Source: Citrobacter tructae (lineage in GTDB: Bacteria; Pseudomonadota; Gammaproteobacteria; Enterobacterales; Enterobacteriaceae). From it: a stretch of DNA of 64,000 nucleotides. The position numbers were made by a program, and so were the translations under genes. Numbering within the stretch: position 1 is the stretch's first letter; each line of letters begins with the position of its first letter. The notes under the pieces are model-generated. The model was given only the letters and a program-made list of their open reading frames with translations. It was not told the DNA's origin and did no database searches. The DNA lies in assembly GCF_004684345.1 (NCBI RefSeq), contig NZ_CP038469.1, positions 3,472,001 through 3,536,000 of the forward strand. The letters run 5' to 3'. Positions 34,212-43,732 of the stretch are shown here, piece after piece.

Positions 34212-36323
34212 TTAGTTTCTGTTACGGGTGACTTTAATCACGTCCGGCATGACGCGGATTTTGCGCATGATATTCGCCAAATGCACACGATCGCGGGCGG
34301 TCAGGCGAATAAAGGCGCTGTAGACGCGACCGTCTTTTTCTTCAGTATTCAGGCTCTGAATATTGGAGGTGGTCGTGTTGATTGCCGCCGTCAGGTTAGC
34401 CAGCGCACCCTGGTGATTAAACATCTCCACCTTGATTTCGGTGATGAATTCCTGCTCCGTTTCTTTGTCCCATTCCACAGCCATAAACTTCTCTGGCTCT
34501 TTCTGGTAACCACGGATGTTACGGCAGGATTCATGGTGGATAACCAGACCTTTACCCGGACTGACGTGGGCAATAATCGGATCGCCAGGAAGCGGACGAC
34601 AGCATTTCGCGAAGGTGATAAGCACACCGTCAGCGCCTTTGATCGGCAGATGACCGTGGCCGGATTGTGCAGGAACATTCGCCGACACGTCACCCTGCTG
34701 GAGGTTTTTCGCTACCACCACGCTCATGGCGTTACCCAGGCCGATTTCTGCGAGCAGATCGTCAAGTGTGGCAAGCTTCATGCGCTCAAGCTCACGCTGG
34801 ATGCTCTCCTGCGGTATCTCAGCCAGTTTACGGCTACCGCCTAAGGCATGGTTAAGCAGGCGACGCCCCAGGCTGACGGAATCATCGCGCTTGAGGTTTT
34901 TCAACAACTGGCGAATTTTGGCGCGCGCTTTCGAACTGACGACAAAGTTGAGCCATGCTGCATTCGGACGCGCGCCCGGTGCGGTAATGATCTCAACGGT
35001 CTGACCGCTGGAAAGTGACTGCGAAAGCGGGTAAGGCTGTCTGTCGACGCGCGCACCGACGCAGGCATGACCGATGTCGGTATGCACAGCGTAAGCGAAG
35101 TCGACAGGTGTAGCACCGGCAGGCAACTCAACAATGCGCCCTTCCGGTGTGAAAACATAAATCTCATCCGGGAAGAGATCAGATTTGACGCTTTCAATGA
35201 ATTCAAATGAGCTACCGGCGCTCTGCTGCAGTTCCAGCAGGCTTTGCATCCAGCGCTGGGCGCGGATTTGTGCCGTGGTGCTGGTTTCACCGTGCTCTTT
35301 ATAAGCCCAGTGTGCCGCTACCCCCATCTCCGCCATTTGGTCCATGTCTTCAGTACGAATTTGTACTTCAACCGGAACCCCATGCGGGCCGATCATCGAG
35401 GTGTGCAAAGACTGATATCCGTTCGCTTTCGGAATGGCGATATAATCTTTCACACGACCTGGACGGGGTTTATACAGGCTGTGCATCTGGCCGAGTACGC
35501 GATAGCAGGTATCGGCGTCATGAACGATAACGCGAAACGCGTAGATATCCATGATCGAGTGAAAACGCTGCTCTTTGAGCACCATTTTGCAGTAGATGGA
35601 GTACAGGTGTTTCTCACGACCGCTTACGCGACACGGAATGCCTGCTTCCTGCAAACGCCCTTCGATTTCCGAGAGGATTTTTTGAATCATCTCTTTGCGG
35701 TTGCCTCGCGCGGCTTTCACCACTTCTTTAATCACGCGATAGCGGTTTGGGTACAACGCTTCAAAACCCAGCTCTTCCAGCTCGGTTTTAATGTGATGAA
35801 TACCTAAACGGTGCGCCAGCGGACTGTAGATTTCGAGGGTTTCACGGGCGATGCGGCGACGCTTATCCGGGCGTAATGAGCCCAGCGTGCGCATATTGTG
35901 GGTGCGGTCGGCAAGTTTGATGAGAATGACGCGGATATCCTGCACCATCGCCATAATCATCTTGCGAAAGTTTTCGGCCTGAGCCTCTTTCTTATCGCGA
36001 AACTTAAGCTTATCAAGCTTAGAGACCCCTTCAACCAGTTCTGCAACGCTTTTACCAAAAAGCTGTTCCATATCCTGGTAGGTGGCAGGGGTATCTTCAA
36101 TCACGTCATGCAGCAGCGCGGCCATCAGCGTTTCATAGTCGAGTTTCATCTCGGCCAGAATGCAGGCTACTGCTACCGGGTGCGTGATATAGGGTTCACC
36201 GCTTGAACGTGTCTGGCCCTCGTGAGCGTCACGTGCAACGAGATACGCCTGCCGAAGACGCTTAATTTGGTCTTCAGGCAGGTAGTTTTGAATCAGTTGA
36301 TTCAGGCTTTCAAACAGATACAA
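34212..36323 (-). CDS. spoT: SpoT, bifunctional (p)ppGpp hydrolase/synthetase
   Basis: This 703-residue Rel/Spo protein sets the level of the alarmone (p)ppGpp. The N-terminal HD hydrolase domain has its metal-binding His72-Asp73 in L-L-H-D-V-I-E-D. The weak synthetase domain follows (about 200-330, R-V-K-D-Y-I-A-I-P-K-A-N-G-Y), then TGS (about 387-450), helical/zinc-finger-like (C-C-R-P-L-P-G-D) and ACT (about 627-703) domains. It matches E. coli SpoT in length and sequence. It starts 18 bases after rpoZ. Confidence 0.98.
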   Translation of the reverse strand: MYLFESLNQLIQNYLPEDQIKRLRQAYLVARDAHEGQTRSSGEPYITHPVAVACILAEMKLDYETLMAALLHDVIEDTPATYQDMEQLFGKSVAELVEGVSKLDKLKFRDKKEAQAENFRKMIMAMVQDIRVILIKLADRTHNMRTLGSLRPDKRRRIARETLEIYSPLAHRLGIHHIKTELEELGFEALYPNRYRVIKEVVKAARGNRKEMIQKILSEIEGRLQEAGIPCRVSGREKHLYSIYCKMVLKEQRFHSIMDIYAFRVIVHDADTCYRVLGQMHSLYKPRPGRVKDYIAIPKANGYQSLHTSMIGPHGVPVEVQIRTEDMDQMAEMGVAAHWAYKEHGETSTTAQIRAQRWMQSLLELQQSAGSSFEFIESVKSDLFPDEIYVFTPEGRIVELPAGATPVDFAYAVHTDIGHACVGARVDRQPYPLSQSLSSGQTVEIITAPGARPNAAWLNFVVSSKARAKIRQLLKNLKRDDSVSLGRRLLNHALGGSRKLAEIPQESIQRELERMKLATLDDLLAEIGLGNAMSVVVAKNLQQGDVSANVPAQSGHGHLPIKGADGVLITFAKCCRPLPGDPIIAHVSPGKGLVIHHESCRNIRGYQKEPEKFMAVEWDKETEQEFITEIKVEMFNHQGALANLTAAINTTTSNIQSLNTEEKDGRVYSAFIRLTARDRVHLANIMRKIRVMPDVIKVTRNRN

Positions 36324-36341
36324 GGGCGACCCGCTTTGTGA

Positions 36342-36617
36342 TTAACGACGACCTTCAGCAATTGCGGTAACGGCTTGTAATTCAGCGGCTTCCTGCTCTT
36401 GCTGTTCCTGGCGCTCACGCACGTCGAGGATCTGGTTGTTGATCAGACCTTCTTCGATTTCGCGCAGCGCGATTACGGTAGTTTTATCGTTTTCTTCCGG
36501 TACAAGCGGATCCTTTCCGCCAGTCTGCATCTGACGAGCGCGACGCGCGGCGACCAGTACCAGGTCAAAACGGTTACCAATTTTCTCTACAGCGTCCTGA
36601 ACAGTTACGCGTGCCAT
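36342..36617 (-). CDS. rpoZ: RpoZ, RNA polymerase omega subunit
   Basis: The 91-residue omega subunit (M-A-R-V-T-V-Q-D-A-V-E-K-I-G-N-R-F-D-L-V) is essentially identical to that of E. coli. Omega helps fold and recruit beta-prime and forms part of the ppGpp site 1 on RNA polymerase. Its co-transcription with the ppGpp enzyme SpoT is therefore meaningful. It is first in the rpoZ-spoT-trmH-recG operon, downstream of gmk. Confidence 0.98.
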   Translation of the reverse strand: MARVTVQDAVEKIGNRFDLVLVAARRARQMQTGGKDPLVPEENDKTTVIALREIEEGLINNQILDVRERQEQQEQEAAELQAVTAIAEGRR

Positions 36618-36671
36618 ACTTAAAATGCTCCACAGGTGAAGAAATGACTGGGCATGATACTGAATGTGGGT

Positions 36672-37304
<633 letters not shown>

Positions 37305-37556
37305 ATGTATGTGATTGTCGAAAGAGAGCCTACATACGGGCTTATTATACACGTAGCCGCTATGTGACGTAGCCCTTGTCACACTTTTTGCGCATGTTTA
37401 TTGCGTTTTGCGTACCAGTTTCCTGTTTTACCGGTGATTTGCAGCAATAAGTGAAAAAGCCAGGAAAGCTGCTCGCACGATGAGTTTTTACCGCTCTGTT
37501 TTCGTGACACTTAGCGCTATACCTGCAGGGCAACGTATTGTTCAGCGGAGGTGGTG

Positions 37557-39236
37557 ATGGGGTTAAGGAAAATCATGGTGCTGATTATTCTGGTATGGCA
37601 CTTGCCGGTATGGGCGGCGTGTCCCGTCTGGTCGCCAGCCCGGGCAAACGAGGAAATTTCACGACTAAAACAGCAGATAACACAGTGGAATGAGAGTTAC
37701 TGGAAACAGGGTGAAAGTACCGTAGATGACGGCGTTTATGACCAGCTTAATGCGCAGCTAATCCAATGGCAGCGCTGTTTTGGTGAGGATGCTCAAGCCG
37801 AGTCGTCAGCCCCGCCAATCAACGGGACGATATCGCATCCTGTTCCCCATACCGGTGTCCGTAAGCTTGCAGATAAGCAAGCTATGCAGCAATGGTTGCG
37901 TAACCGCAGCGATGTATGGGTACAACCTAAGGTCGATGGGGTTGCGGTAACGCTGGTTTATCGAAATGGCAATCTGATCGGGGCGATTAGCCGAGGAAAT
38001 GGGCTAAAAGGTGAAGACTGGACGCAAAAAGTGCTCCTGATCCCTTCAGTACCGCATACCACCAAAGGCTTGCTGGCAAACAGTACGTTGCAGGGGGAGA
38101 TATTTTTGCAGCAGGAGGGGCATATCCAACAAAAGAGAGGTGGAATGAATGCCCGCTCAAAGGTGGCCGGAATAATGATGCGCCAGGGTAATCCTGAAAT
38201 GCTGCGTTCCCTGGCCATTTTCATCTGGGCATGGCCTGATGGCCCGGTGGCGATGCCGGAAAGACTCAGACTGCTCGCTGATGCGGGATTCAGTTTCACT
38301 CAACACTATACCCAGTCCGTGAAAAATGCAGATGATGTTGAGCGCGCCCGTGCACAGTGGTGGACCTCTGAATTGCCTTTCGTGACGGATGGTGTGGTGG
38401 TGCGAATGGGAAAAGAGCCGCAAGCGCGAAACTGGTTACCTGGACAAGGAGACTGGCTGGTGGCCTGGAAATACTCTCCGGTCTCCCGAGTGTCAGAGGT
38501 CACGGATATTCAGTTCTCTGTCGGGAAAAGTGGGAAAATTGCTGTGGTCGCCGTACTGGCACCCGTCATGCTGGATGATAAACGGGTGCAGCGCGTCAAT
38601 GTTGGCTCTGTACGGCGCTGGAACGAATGGGATATTGCCCCTGGCGATCATCTTTTGATAAGCCTGGCCGGGCAGGGTATTCCTCGCATTGATGAGGTTG
38701 TCTGGCGTAGCACCCAGCGTACTAAACCCACGCCACCAAAGGGCCACTTCAATTCATTGACCTGTTTTTATGCCACGCCGGAGTGCCAGGAACAGTTTGT
38801 TGCCCGACTTGTCTGGCTGAGTGCAAAAGAGGTACTTGATCTTGAGGGGATCGGTGAAGCGGGATGGCGGGAACTTCATCAGGTGTATCGCTTTGAGCAT
38901 ATCTTTTCCTGGCTGGCATTAACCCCGGAACAATTACAGTCTGCACTTGGGATAAGCAGAGGGGAGAGGTTGTGGCATCAGTTCAACCTGTCACGCCAGC
39001 GTCCTTTTACTCGCTGGGTAAGCGCCATGGGCGTACCGCTAACACAGGCGGCGCTAAATGCCAGTCGCGATAATTCATGGCGGCAATTACACGCGCGCGA
39101 CGAAAGCAGTTGGCGGCTGCTTCCATCAACGGGGGAACGTCGTGCCAGGCAGGTGATTCAGTGGCGGGATAATCGGGAAGTCAACGCGCTGAGCAACTGG
39201 TTAGCCGCTCAGCACATTACCGGCTTTATACCTTAA
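37557..39236 (+). CDS. ligB: LigB, NAD-dependent DNA ligase B
   Basis: A 559-residue protein homologous to E. coli LigB (560). The adenylation motif V-Q-P-K-V-D-G-V-A places the AMP-accepting lysine at about residue 125. Nucleotidyltransferase motifs III-V and the OB fold follow (S-R-G-N-G; L-Q-G-E-I-F; T-D-G-V-V-V-R; V-A-W-K-Y). A C-terminal helix-hairpin-helix region is present, but the BRCT domain of LigA is missing. A hydrophobic N-terminus like a signal peptide (I-M-V-L-I-I-L-V-W-H-L-P-V-W-A-A) is an odd but conserved feature of LigB. The ATG at 37557 has GGAG six bases upstream. Confidence 0.95.
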   Translation: MGLRKIMVLIILVWHLPVWAACPVWSPARANEEISRLKQQITQWNESYWKQGESTVDDGVYDQLNAQLIQWQRCFGEDAQAESSAPPINGTISHPVPHTGVRKLADKQAMQQWLRNRSDVWVQPKVDGVAVTLVYRNGNLIGAISRGNGLKGEDWTQKVLLIPSVPHTTKGLLANSTLQGEIFLQQEGHIQQKRGGMNARSKVAGIMMRQGNPEMLRSLAIFIWAWPDGPVAMPERLRLLADAGFSFTQHYTQSVKNADDVERARAQWWTSELPFVTDGVVVRMGKEPQARNWLPGQGDWLVAWKYSPVSRVSEVTDIQFSVGKSGKIAVVAVLAPVMLDDKRVQRVNVGSVRRWNEWDIAPGDHLLISLAGQGIPRIDEVVWRSTQRTKPTPPKGHFNSLTCFYATPECQEQFVARLVWLSAKEVLDLEGIGEAGWRELHQVYRFEHIFSWLALTPEQLQSALGISRGERLWHQFNLSRQRPFTRWVSAMGVPLTQAALNASRDNSWRQLHARDESSWRLLPSTGERRARQVIQWRDNREVNALSNWLAAQHITGFIP

Positions 39237-39850
39237 TGACCTTCGTGATGATAATAAAATACCGGCAGCCCTAACTTCAGGCGCAGCGCCAGTAGTCGCG
39301 CGGTAAAACCGAAAAGCAGGGTAGAGATAACCACCACATCGTGGTTGGAAACATAATGTTGTAGCACGATGTACAGCACGGCAGCGGCAAATGATACACC
39401 GGCATACAGTTCTTTCTGGAACACGAGCGGAATGCGTTTGCAGAACATGTCGCGCAATACGCCACCAAAGACACCGGTCGTGACGGCGGCAACAACGGCA
39501 ATGATCGGTCCGTGTCCCATATCCAGTGCAACCTGTGCGCCGATAATCGAGAAGACCACCAGACCCAGCGCGTCCAGTACGAGGAATATTTTGCGCAGAT
39601 AGGGCATGACGGGAGCAATAATCGTAGTGAGCACCGCAGCGGTCGCCACGATAATGACGTACTCGGGGTGTTTCACCCAACCGAGAGGGTAATGACCGAG
39701 AAGAATGTCACGTACGGACCCGCCGCCAATGGCTGTCGCGGTGGCAATAATAATGACGCCAAATGTGTCCATACGACGACGACCCGCCGCCAGTGCACCC
39801 GTCATGGCTTCAGCTGTGATGCCAATTAAGTATAAAACGTGTAACAGCAT
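39233..39850 (-). CDS. yicG: YicG, TRIC/UPF0126-family inner-membrane protein
   Basis: The 205-residue protein has seven hydrophobic segments built from two related halves. Each half carries the family signature (A-I-G-G-G-S-V-R-D-I-L-L-G; G-V-F-G-G-V-L-R-D-M-F). Prokaryotic relatives of this fold are homologues of trimeric intracellular cation channels. The natural role of YicG is not settled. Its stop overlaps the end of the convergent ligB gene by four bases, with no room for a terminator. Confidence 0.93.
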   Translation of the reverse strand: MLLHVLYLIGITAEAMTGALAAGRRRMDTFGVIIIATATAIGGGSVRDILLGHYPLGWVKHPEYVIIVATAAVLTTIIAPVMPYLRKIFLVLDALGLVVFSIIGAQVALDMGHGPIIAVVAAVTTGVFGGVLRDMFCKRIPLVFQKELYAGVSFAAAVLYIVLQHYVSNHDVVVISTLLFGFTARLLALRLKLGLPVFYYHHEGH

Positions 39851-40108
39851 GTATTCCCCCTGATTTTCTGGGGGCTAAGCTTAGCGATTTGTGCGTGTTG
39901 TCACGATTGAAATTTTCTAAGGTAAAACGATTTTAATAAGTCTGGTTTATGCGAATTTGATATAAATACAAGGTGGCATGCACTTTCAATTATAAATGCT
40001 GATAATAAAGGATGAGAAAATGTAATCCGATGTGGTGGTAAAAGAGGCTGGCAGCTGAAAAATACACGTAGCACCATCATTTATCGACGGGCTACGTGAG
40101 GAGATGAC
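39851..40108. other. Intergenic region where E. coli carries dinD
   Basis: No gene is visible in these 258 bases between yicG and yicC. E. coli K-12 has the DNA-damage-inducible gene dinD at this point. I see no LexA box and no dinD remnant. Confidence 0.6.
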
Positions 40109-40972
40109 TTATTCGATGTTCTGAATCTGCTCGCGCATTTGCTCGATCAATACCTTGAGCTCAATGGCTGAGTTAGTGACTTCGGCATTGATGGATTTGG
40201 AGGCCAGGGTGTTCGACTCGCGGTTGAATTCCTGCATCATGAAGTCCAGACGGCGGCCAACAGCCTCTTTTTTCTTCAGGATGTTGTAGGTTTCTTTGAC
40301 GTGGGCTTCCAGACGATCTAACTCTTCTGCGACATCGATGCGCTGTGCCATCAGCACCAGCTCTTGTTCAAGACGGTTATTTTCCAGCTGAACCTGGGCG
40401 TCTTCCAGTTTGGCAACCAGACGCTCGCGCTGCCACTGCAGGATTTCCGGCATATGCGCACGGACTTTCGCCACTTCAGTGCTGACGCCTTCCAGACGTT
40501 GTTCGATTAACGTTTTCAGCGCCTGGCCTTCGGTTTCACGTGCGACGATAAAATCATCCAATGCGCCGTCAAGCGCGGCAAGGATTTCAGCGGTAATGGC
40601 GTCCAGGTCTTGTTCCTGTGCTGCCATTACGCCTGGCCAACGCAGGATATCAACTGGATTAATTTCACCTTCATCGCTCTGCATCTTGACCCAGTTTGCG
40701 GCGGTGACGAGTTGTTTAGCGAGCTTTTCATTCAGGAGCAGCTCACCTTGTGCGCTGGCATCAGGCTCAAAGCGCAGTGTACATTCGATTTTACCGCGTG
40801 TCAGACGCGTGCGGATGCGTTCGCGTACAACAGGTTCAAGACTACGGAACTGTTCCGGCAGACGAAAATAGGTTTCCAGATAACGCTGGTTTACCGAGCG
40901 CATTTCCCAGGTAGCGCTACCCCATTCACCCTTGATTTCACGCCGGGCGTAGGCGGTCATGCTGCGGATCAT
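40109..40972 (-). CDS. yicC: YicC, YicC/YloC-family RNA-processing protein
   Basis: A 287-residue protein almost identical to E. coli YicC. It has the N-terminal family domain (M-I-R-S-M-T-A-Y-A-R) and the C-terminal DUF1732 with E-L-D-R-L-E-A-H-V-K and G-R-R-L-D-F-M-M-Q-E-F-N-R-E. The family is an endoribonuclease/RNase adaptor reported to promote degradation of small RNAs such as RyhB. It is divergent from rph, sharing a 124-base promoter region. Confidence 0.95.
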   Translation of the reverse strand: MIRSMTAYARREIKGEWGSATWEMRSVNQRYLETYFRLPEQFRSLEPVVRERIRTRLTRGKIECTLRFEPDASAQGELLLNEKLAKQLVTAANWVKMQSDEGEINPVDILRWPGVMAAQEQDLDAITAEILAALDGALDDFIVARETEGQALKTLIEQRLEGVSTEVAKVRAHMPEILQWQRERLVAKLEDAQVQLENNRLEQELVLMAQRIDVAEELDRLEAHVKETYNILKKKEAVGRRLDFMMQEFNRESNTLASKSINAEVTNSAIELKVLIEQMREQIQNIE

Positions 40973-41054
40973 AGACGTTCCTGTTTTAAAAATGAGATGG
41001 GGGGATTATAGCCATCCCTGTCTTGTCAGGATAGGAATAACAGTCGGAACTCCG

Positions 41055-41060
41055 TATAAT
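41055..41060 (+). promoter_or_regulatory. Likely -10 element of the rph-pyrE promoter
   Basis: A perfect TATAAT lies 36 bases before the rph start codon. No -35 with standard spacing is obvious; TTGTCA at 41023-41028 is 26 bases away, which is too far. A short leader would fit the known rph-pyrE operon, where rph translation acts as the pyrE leader. Confidence 0.5.
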
Positions 41061-41096
41061 GCGCAGCCACATTCGTTTCAAGCCGGAGATTTTATC

Positions 41097-41813
41097 ATGC
41101 GTCCAGCAGGTCGTAGTGCCAACCAGGTGCGTCCCGTCACCCTGACCCGTAATTATACAAAACACGCTGAAGGCTCTGTGCTGGTCGAATTTGGTGATAC
41201 CAAAGTGCTGTGTACCGCGTCTATTGATGAAGGCGTACCGCGATTTCTGAAAGGCCAGGGCCAGGGCTGGATCACCGCAGAATATGGCATGTTGCCACGC
41301 GCTACCCATACCCGTAACGCGCGTGAAGCGGCGAAAGGTAAGCAGGGCGGCCGTACCATGGAAATTCAGCGTCTGATCGCCCGTGCACTGCGTGCTGCTG
41401 TTGATCTGAAGACGCTCGGTGAATTCACCATTACCCTGGATTGCGATGTGATTCAGGCGGACGGCGGTACCCGTACAGCATCGATTACCGGGGCTTGCGT
41501 TGCACTGGCAGATGCGCTGAATAAACTTGTCGCCAGCGGTAAACTGAAAACCAACCCAATGAAAGGGATGGTCGCTGCGGTGTCTGTGGGTATTGTGAAT
41601 GGCGAAGCGCTCTGCGATCTGGAGTACGTTGAAGACTCTGCGGCAGAAACCGACATGAACGTAGTGATGACCGAAGACGGTCGTATTATTGAAGTGCAGG
41701 GCACGGCGGAAGGCGAGCCGTTCACCCATGAAGAGCTTCTCACCCTACTGGCGCTGGCCCGAGGGGGAATCGAATCCATTGTAGCGACGCAGAAGGCGGC
41801 GTTAGAAAATTGA
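41097..41813 (+). CDS. rph: RNase PH, phosphorolytic 3' exoribonuclease
   Basis: An intact 238-residue RNase PH that trims tRNA 3' ends by phosphorolysis. Family motifs are V-L-V-E-F-G-D-T-K-V-L-C-T-A-S, G-W-I-T-A-E-Y-G-M-L-P-R-A-T and the active-site region C-D-V-I-Q-A-D-G-G-T-R-T-A-S. The reading frame runs undisturbed to E-N-stop, unlike the frameshifted rph of E. coli K-12, which lowers pyrE expression. Translation to this point stands close to the pyrE attenuator and favours its read-through. Confidence 0.97.
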   Translation: MRPAGRSANQVRPVTLTRNYTKHAEGSVLVEFGDTKVLCTASIDEGVPRFLKGQGQGWITAEYGMLPRATHTRNAREAAKGKQGGRTMEIQRLIARALRAAVDLKTLGEFTITLDCDVIQADGGTRTASITGACVALADALNKLVASGKLKTNPMKGMVAAVSVGIVNGEALCDLEYVEDSAAETDMNVVMTEDGRIIEVQGTAEGEPFTHEELLTLLALARGGIESIVATQKAALEN

Positions 41814-41820
41814 TTTTAAA

Positions 41821-41846
41821 GGCGACCGATGAGTCGCCTTTTTTTT
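41821..41846 (+). terminator. pyrE attenuator
   Basis: GGCGAC-CGATGA-GTCGCC is followed by eight T residues, 7 bases after the rph stop and 32 before pyrE. In E. coli this is the UTP-sensed attenuator: low UTP slows polymerase, ribosomes translating rph stay close, and the hairpin cannot form. Confidence 0.93.
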
Positions 41847-41878
41847 GTCTGTCATAAAGTGAGATGAGGAGCGAATCC

Positions 41879-42520
41879 ATGAAACCGTATCAGCGCCAGT
41901 TTATTGAGTTTGCGCTTAGCAAGCAGGTACTAAAGTTTGGCGAATTTACGCTGAAATCCGGGCGCAAGAGCCCCTATTTCTTCAACGCCGGGCTGTTTAA
42001 TACCGGGCGCGACTTGGCACAGTTAGGCCGTTTTTATGCCGAAGCGCTGGTGGATTCCGGCATTGATTTCGATTTGTTGTTTGGCCCGGCGTACAAAGGT
42101 ATTCCCATTGCTACGACTACCGCCGTTGCGCTGGCAGAACACCACGATTTAGATTTGCCGTACTGCTTTAACCGTAAAGAGGCGAAGACCCACGGTGAAG
42201 GTGGCAACCTAGTTGGTAGCGCATTGCAGGGGCGTGTGATGCTGGTGGATGACGTGATCACTGCCGGTACTGCGATTCGTGAATCTATGGAGATAATCCA
42301 GGCAAATGGCGCGACGTTGGCGGGGGTTCTGATATCTCTCGATCGCCAGGAACGGGGCCGTGGTGAGATTTCCGCTATCCAGGAAGTAGAGTGTGATTAT
42401 GGCTGCAAGGTCATTTCAATCATTACCCTGAAAGACCTGATTGCGTACCTGGAAGAAAAGCCAGAGATGGCAGCGCATTTGGCCGCAGTGCGGGCATACC
42501 GGGAAGAATTTGGGGTGTAA
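41879..42520 (+). CDS. pyrE: PyrE, orotate phosphoribosyltransferase
   Basis: The 213-residue enzyme joins orotate and PRPP to form orotidine monophosphate in UMP synthesis. The PRPP-binding motif V-M-L-V-D-D-V-I-T-A-G-T-A near residue 120 and the flexible loop F-N-R-K-E-A-K-T-H-G-E-G are intact. The ATG at 41879 with AGGAG upstream gives the E. coli length; the ATG at 41864 in the same frame is too close to the attenuator. Expression is governed by the attenuator between rph and pyrE. Confidence 0.98.
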   Translation: MKPYQRQFIEFALSKQVLKFGEFTLKSGRKSPYFFNAGLFNTGRDLAQLGRFYAEALVDSGIDFDLLFGPAYKGIPIATTTAVALAEHHDLDLPYCFNRKEAKTHGEGGNLVGSALQGRVMLVDDVITAGTAIRESMEIIQANGATLAGVLISLDRQERGRGEISAIQEVECDYGCKVISIITLKDLIAYLEEKPEMAAHLAAVRAYREEFGV

Positions 42521-42525
42521 ATCAA

Positions 42526-42555
42526 TTGCCCGATAGGCGCACCGCTATCGGGCAA
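42526..42555. terminator. Bidirectional hairpin between pyrE and slmA
   Basis: TTGCCCGATAG (42526-42536) and CTATCGGGCAA (42545-42555) are perfect complements across an 8-base loop, placed between the convergent stop codons. Confidence 0.75.
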
Positions 42556-42560
42556 CAATG

Positions 42561-43157
42561 TTACTGCAACTGAGCAGCCACTAACGGCCAGCGGATGTCA
42601 AAGTCGTCCGTTGGGCGGTATTTAAATTCGCTACGGACAAAACGAGACAGCATACCTTCACAGAAAGCCAGTAACTGGCTGGCCAGCAGCGTTTCATCCA
42701 TCGCATAACCTTCGCCTTCACGCATTCTTTTTTCTCGTAAAACCTGGCGTAACTGGGCCTCGATGCGTTCAAACAGCTGGTTAATGCGTCCCTGCAGACG
42801 GTCTTGCTCAAACATCAGCGCGTGACCGGTCAGAATGCGCGTCAGGCCAGGATTACGTTCACCGAACCCTAAAATCAGCAATACGATCAGACGCAGGCGT
42901 GCGCTGGTGTCTTTTTCATCTTTTAAAATCAAATTGATACGGGTAATCAGGCTGTCTTCGATAAACTCAATCAGGCTATCGAACATGCGGGTCTTGCTGG
43001 GAAAATGGCGATACAATGCCGCTTCGGAGACGCCAACAGAGGCTGCCAGTTTTGCTGTCGTAATGCGTTGGCTTCCATCACTGGATTCCAGCATCAGCGC
43101 CAGAGACTGAAGTATTTCTTCGCGACGATTCCTTTTCGCAGTTTGTTTTTCTACCAT
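42561..43157 (-). CDS. slmA: SlmA, nucleoid-occlusion TetR-family protein
   Basis: A 198-residue TetR-fold protein nearly identical to E. coli SlmA. The N-terminal helix-turn-helix (T-T-A-K-L-A-A-S-V-G-V-S-E-A-A-L-Y-R-H-F-P) binds SlmA sites spread around the chromosome. The DNA-bound dimer then blocks FtsZ polymerisation over the nucleoid. The ATG at 43157 gives the E. coli N-terminus. It is the last gene of the coaBC-dut-slmA group. Confidence 0.97.
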   Translation of the reverse strand: MVEKQTAKRNRREEILQSLALMLESSDGSQRITTAKLAASVGVSEAALYRHFPSKTRMFDSLIEFIEDSLITRINLILKDEKDTSARLRLIVLLILGFGERNPGLTRILTGHALMFEQDRLQGRINQLFERIEAQLRQVLREKRMREGEGYAMDETLLASQLLAFCEGMLSRFVRSEFKYRPTDDFDIRWPLVAAQLQ

Positions 43158-43273
43158 GTTACAAAATACCCCTGAAAATAAGCACTTGCCAGGCAGGCAT
43201 CCACACAGCGACCGCAAACAGGTGTTTGCGGTATGTTATTGCGTTATTACGCTGTGGGATGCTTCTCTACGGG

Positions 43274-43732
43274 TTACTTGCGCCCGGAATGGCCGAAGCC
43301 GCCTTCGCCACGATCGGTGGCTTCGAACTCTTCCACCAGATTAAATTCAGCCTGCACGACGGGTACAAAGACCATCTGTGCAATACGCTCGCCCGGTTCG
43401 ATAGTGAAGCTGTCCTGGCCACGGTTCCAGACAGATACCATCAACTGACCCTGATAGTCGGAATCAATCAAACCGACCAGGTTGCCCAGTACGATACCGT
43501 GCTTATGGCCTAATCCGGAGCGCGGTAGCATCACTGCTGCCAGCGAGGGATCGGCGATATGAATGGCTAACCCGGTTGGCACCAACGTGGTTGCGCCAGG
43601 AGCCAGTTCTACGGCGTCATCAAGACAGGCGCGCAGGTCAAGTCCGGCAGAGCCAGAGGTGGCGTATGTCGGGAGTGGAAATTGTTGCCCTACGCGTGGG
43701 TCCAGAATCTTAACGTCGATTTTTTTCATCAT
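43274..43732 (-). CDS. dut: Dut, dUTP diphosphatase
   Basis: A 152-residue trimeric dUTPase. All five family motifs are seen: A-G-L-D-L-R-A, P-R-S-G-L-G-H-K-H-G, G-L-I-D-S-D-Y-Q-G, G-E-R-I-A-Q-M and the C-terminal R-G-E-G-G-F-G-H-S-G arm. It splits dUTP to dUMP, keeping uracil out of DNA and feeding dTMP synthesis. Two ATG codons stand in tandem (43732 and 43729); either could be used. The start lies inside the end of coaBC (23-base overlap), so the two are coupled. Confidence 0.97.
   Translation of the reverse strand: MMKKIDVKILDPRVGQQFPLPTYATSGSAGLDLRACLDDAVELAPGATTLVPTGLAIHIADPSLAAVMLPRSGLGHKHGIVLGNLVGLIDSDYQGQLMVSVWNRGQDSFTIEPGERIAQMVFVPVVQAEFNLVEEFEATDRGEGGFGHSGRK

Noticed and set aside
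34212..36323. Opposite-strand frames of 60-187 codons across spoT, recG, yicI and other long genes
   Set aside because: They lie fully inside highly conserved genes, lack ribosome sites, and follow the codon bias of the true strand.
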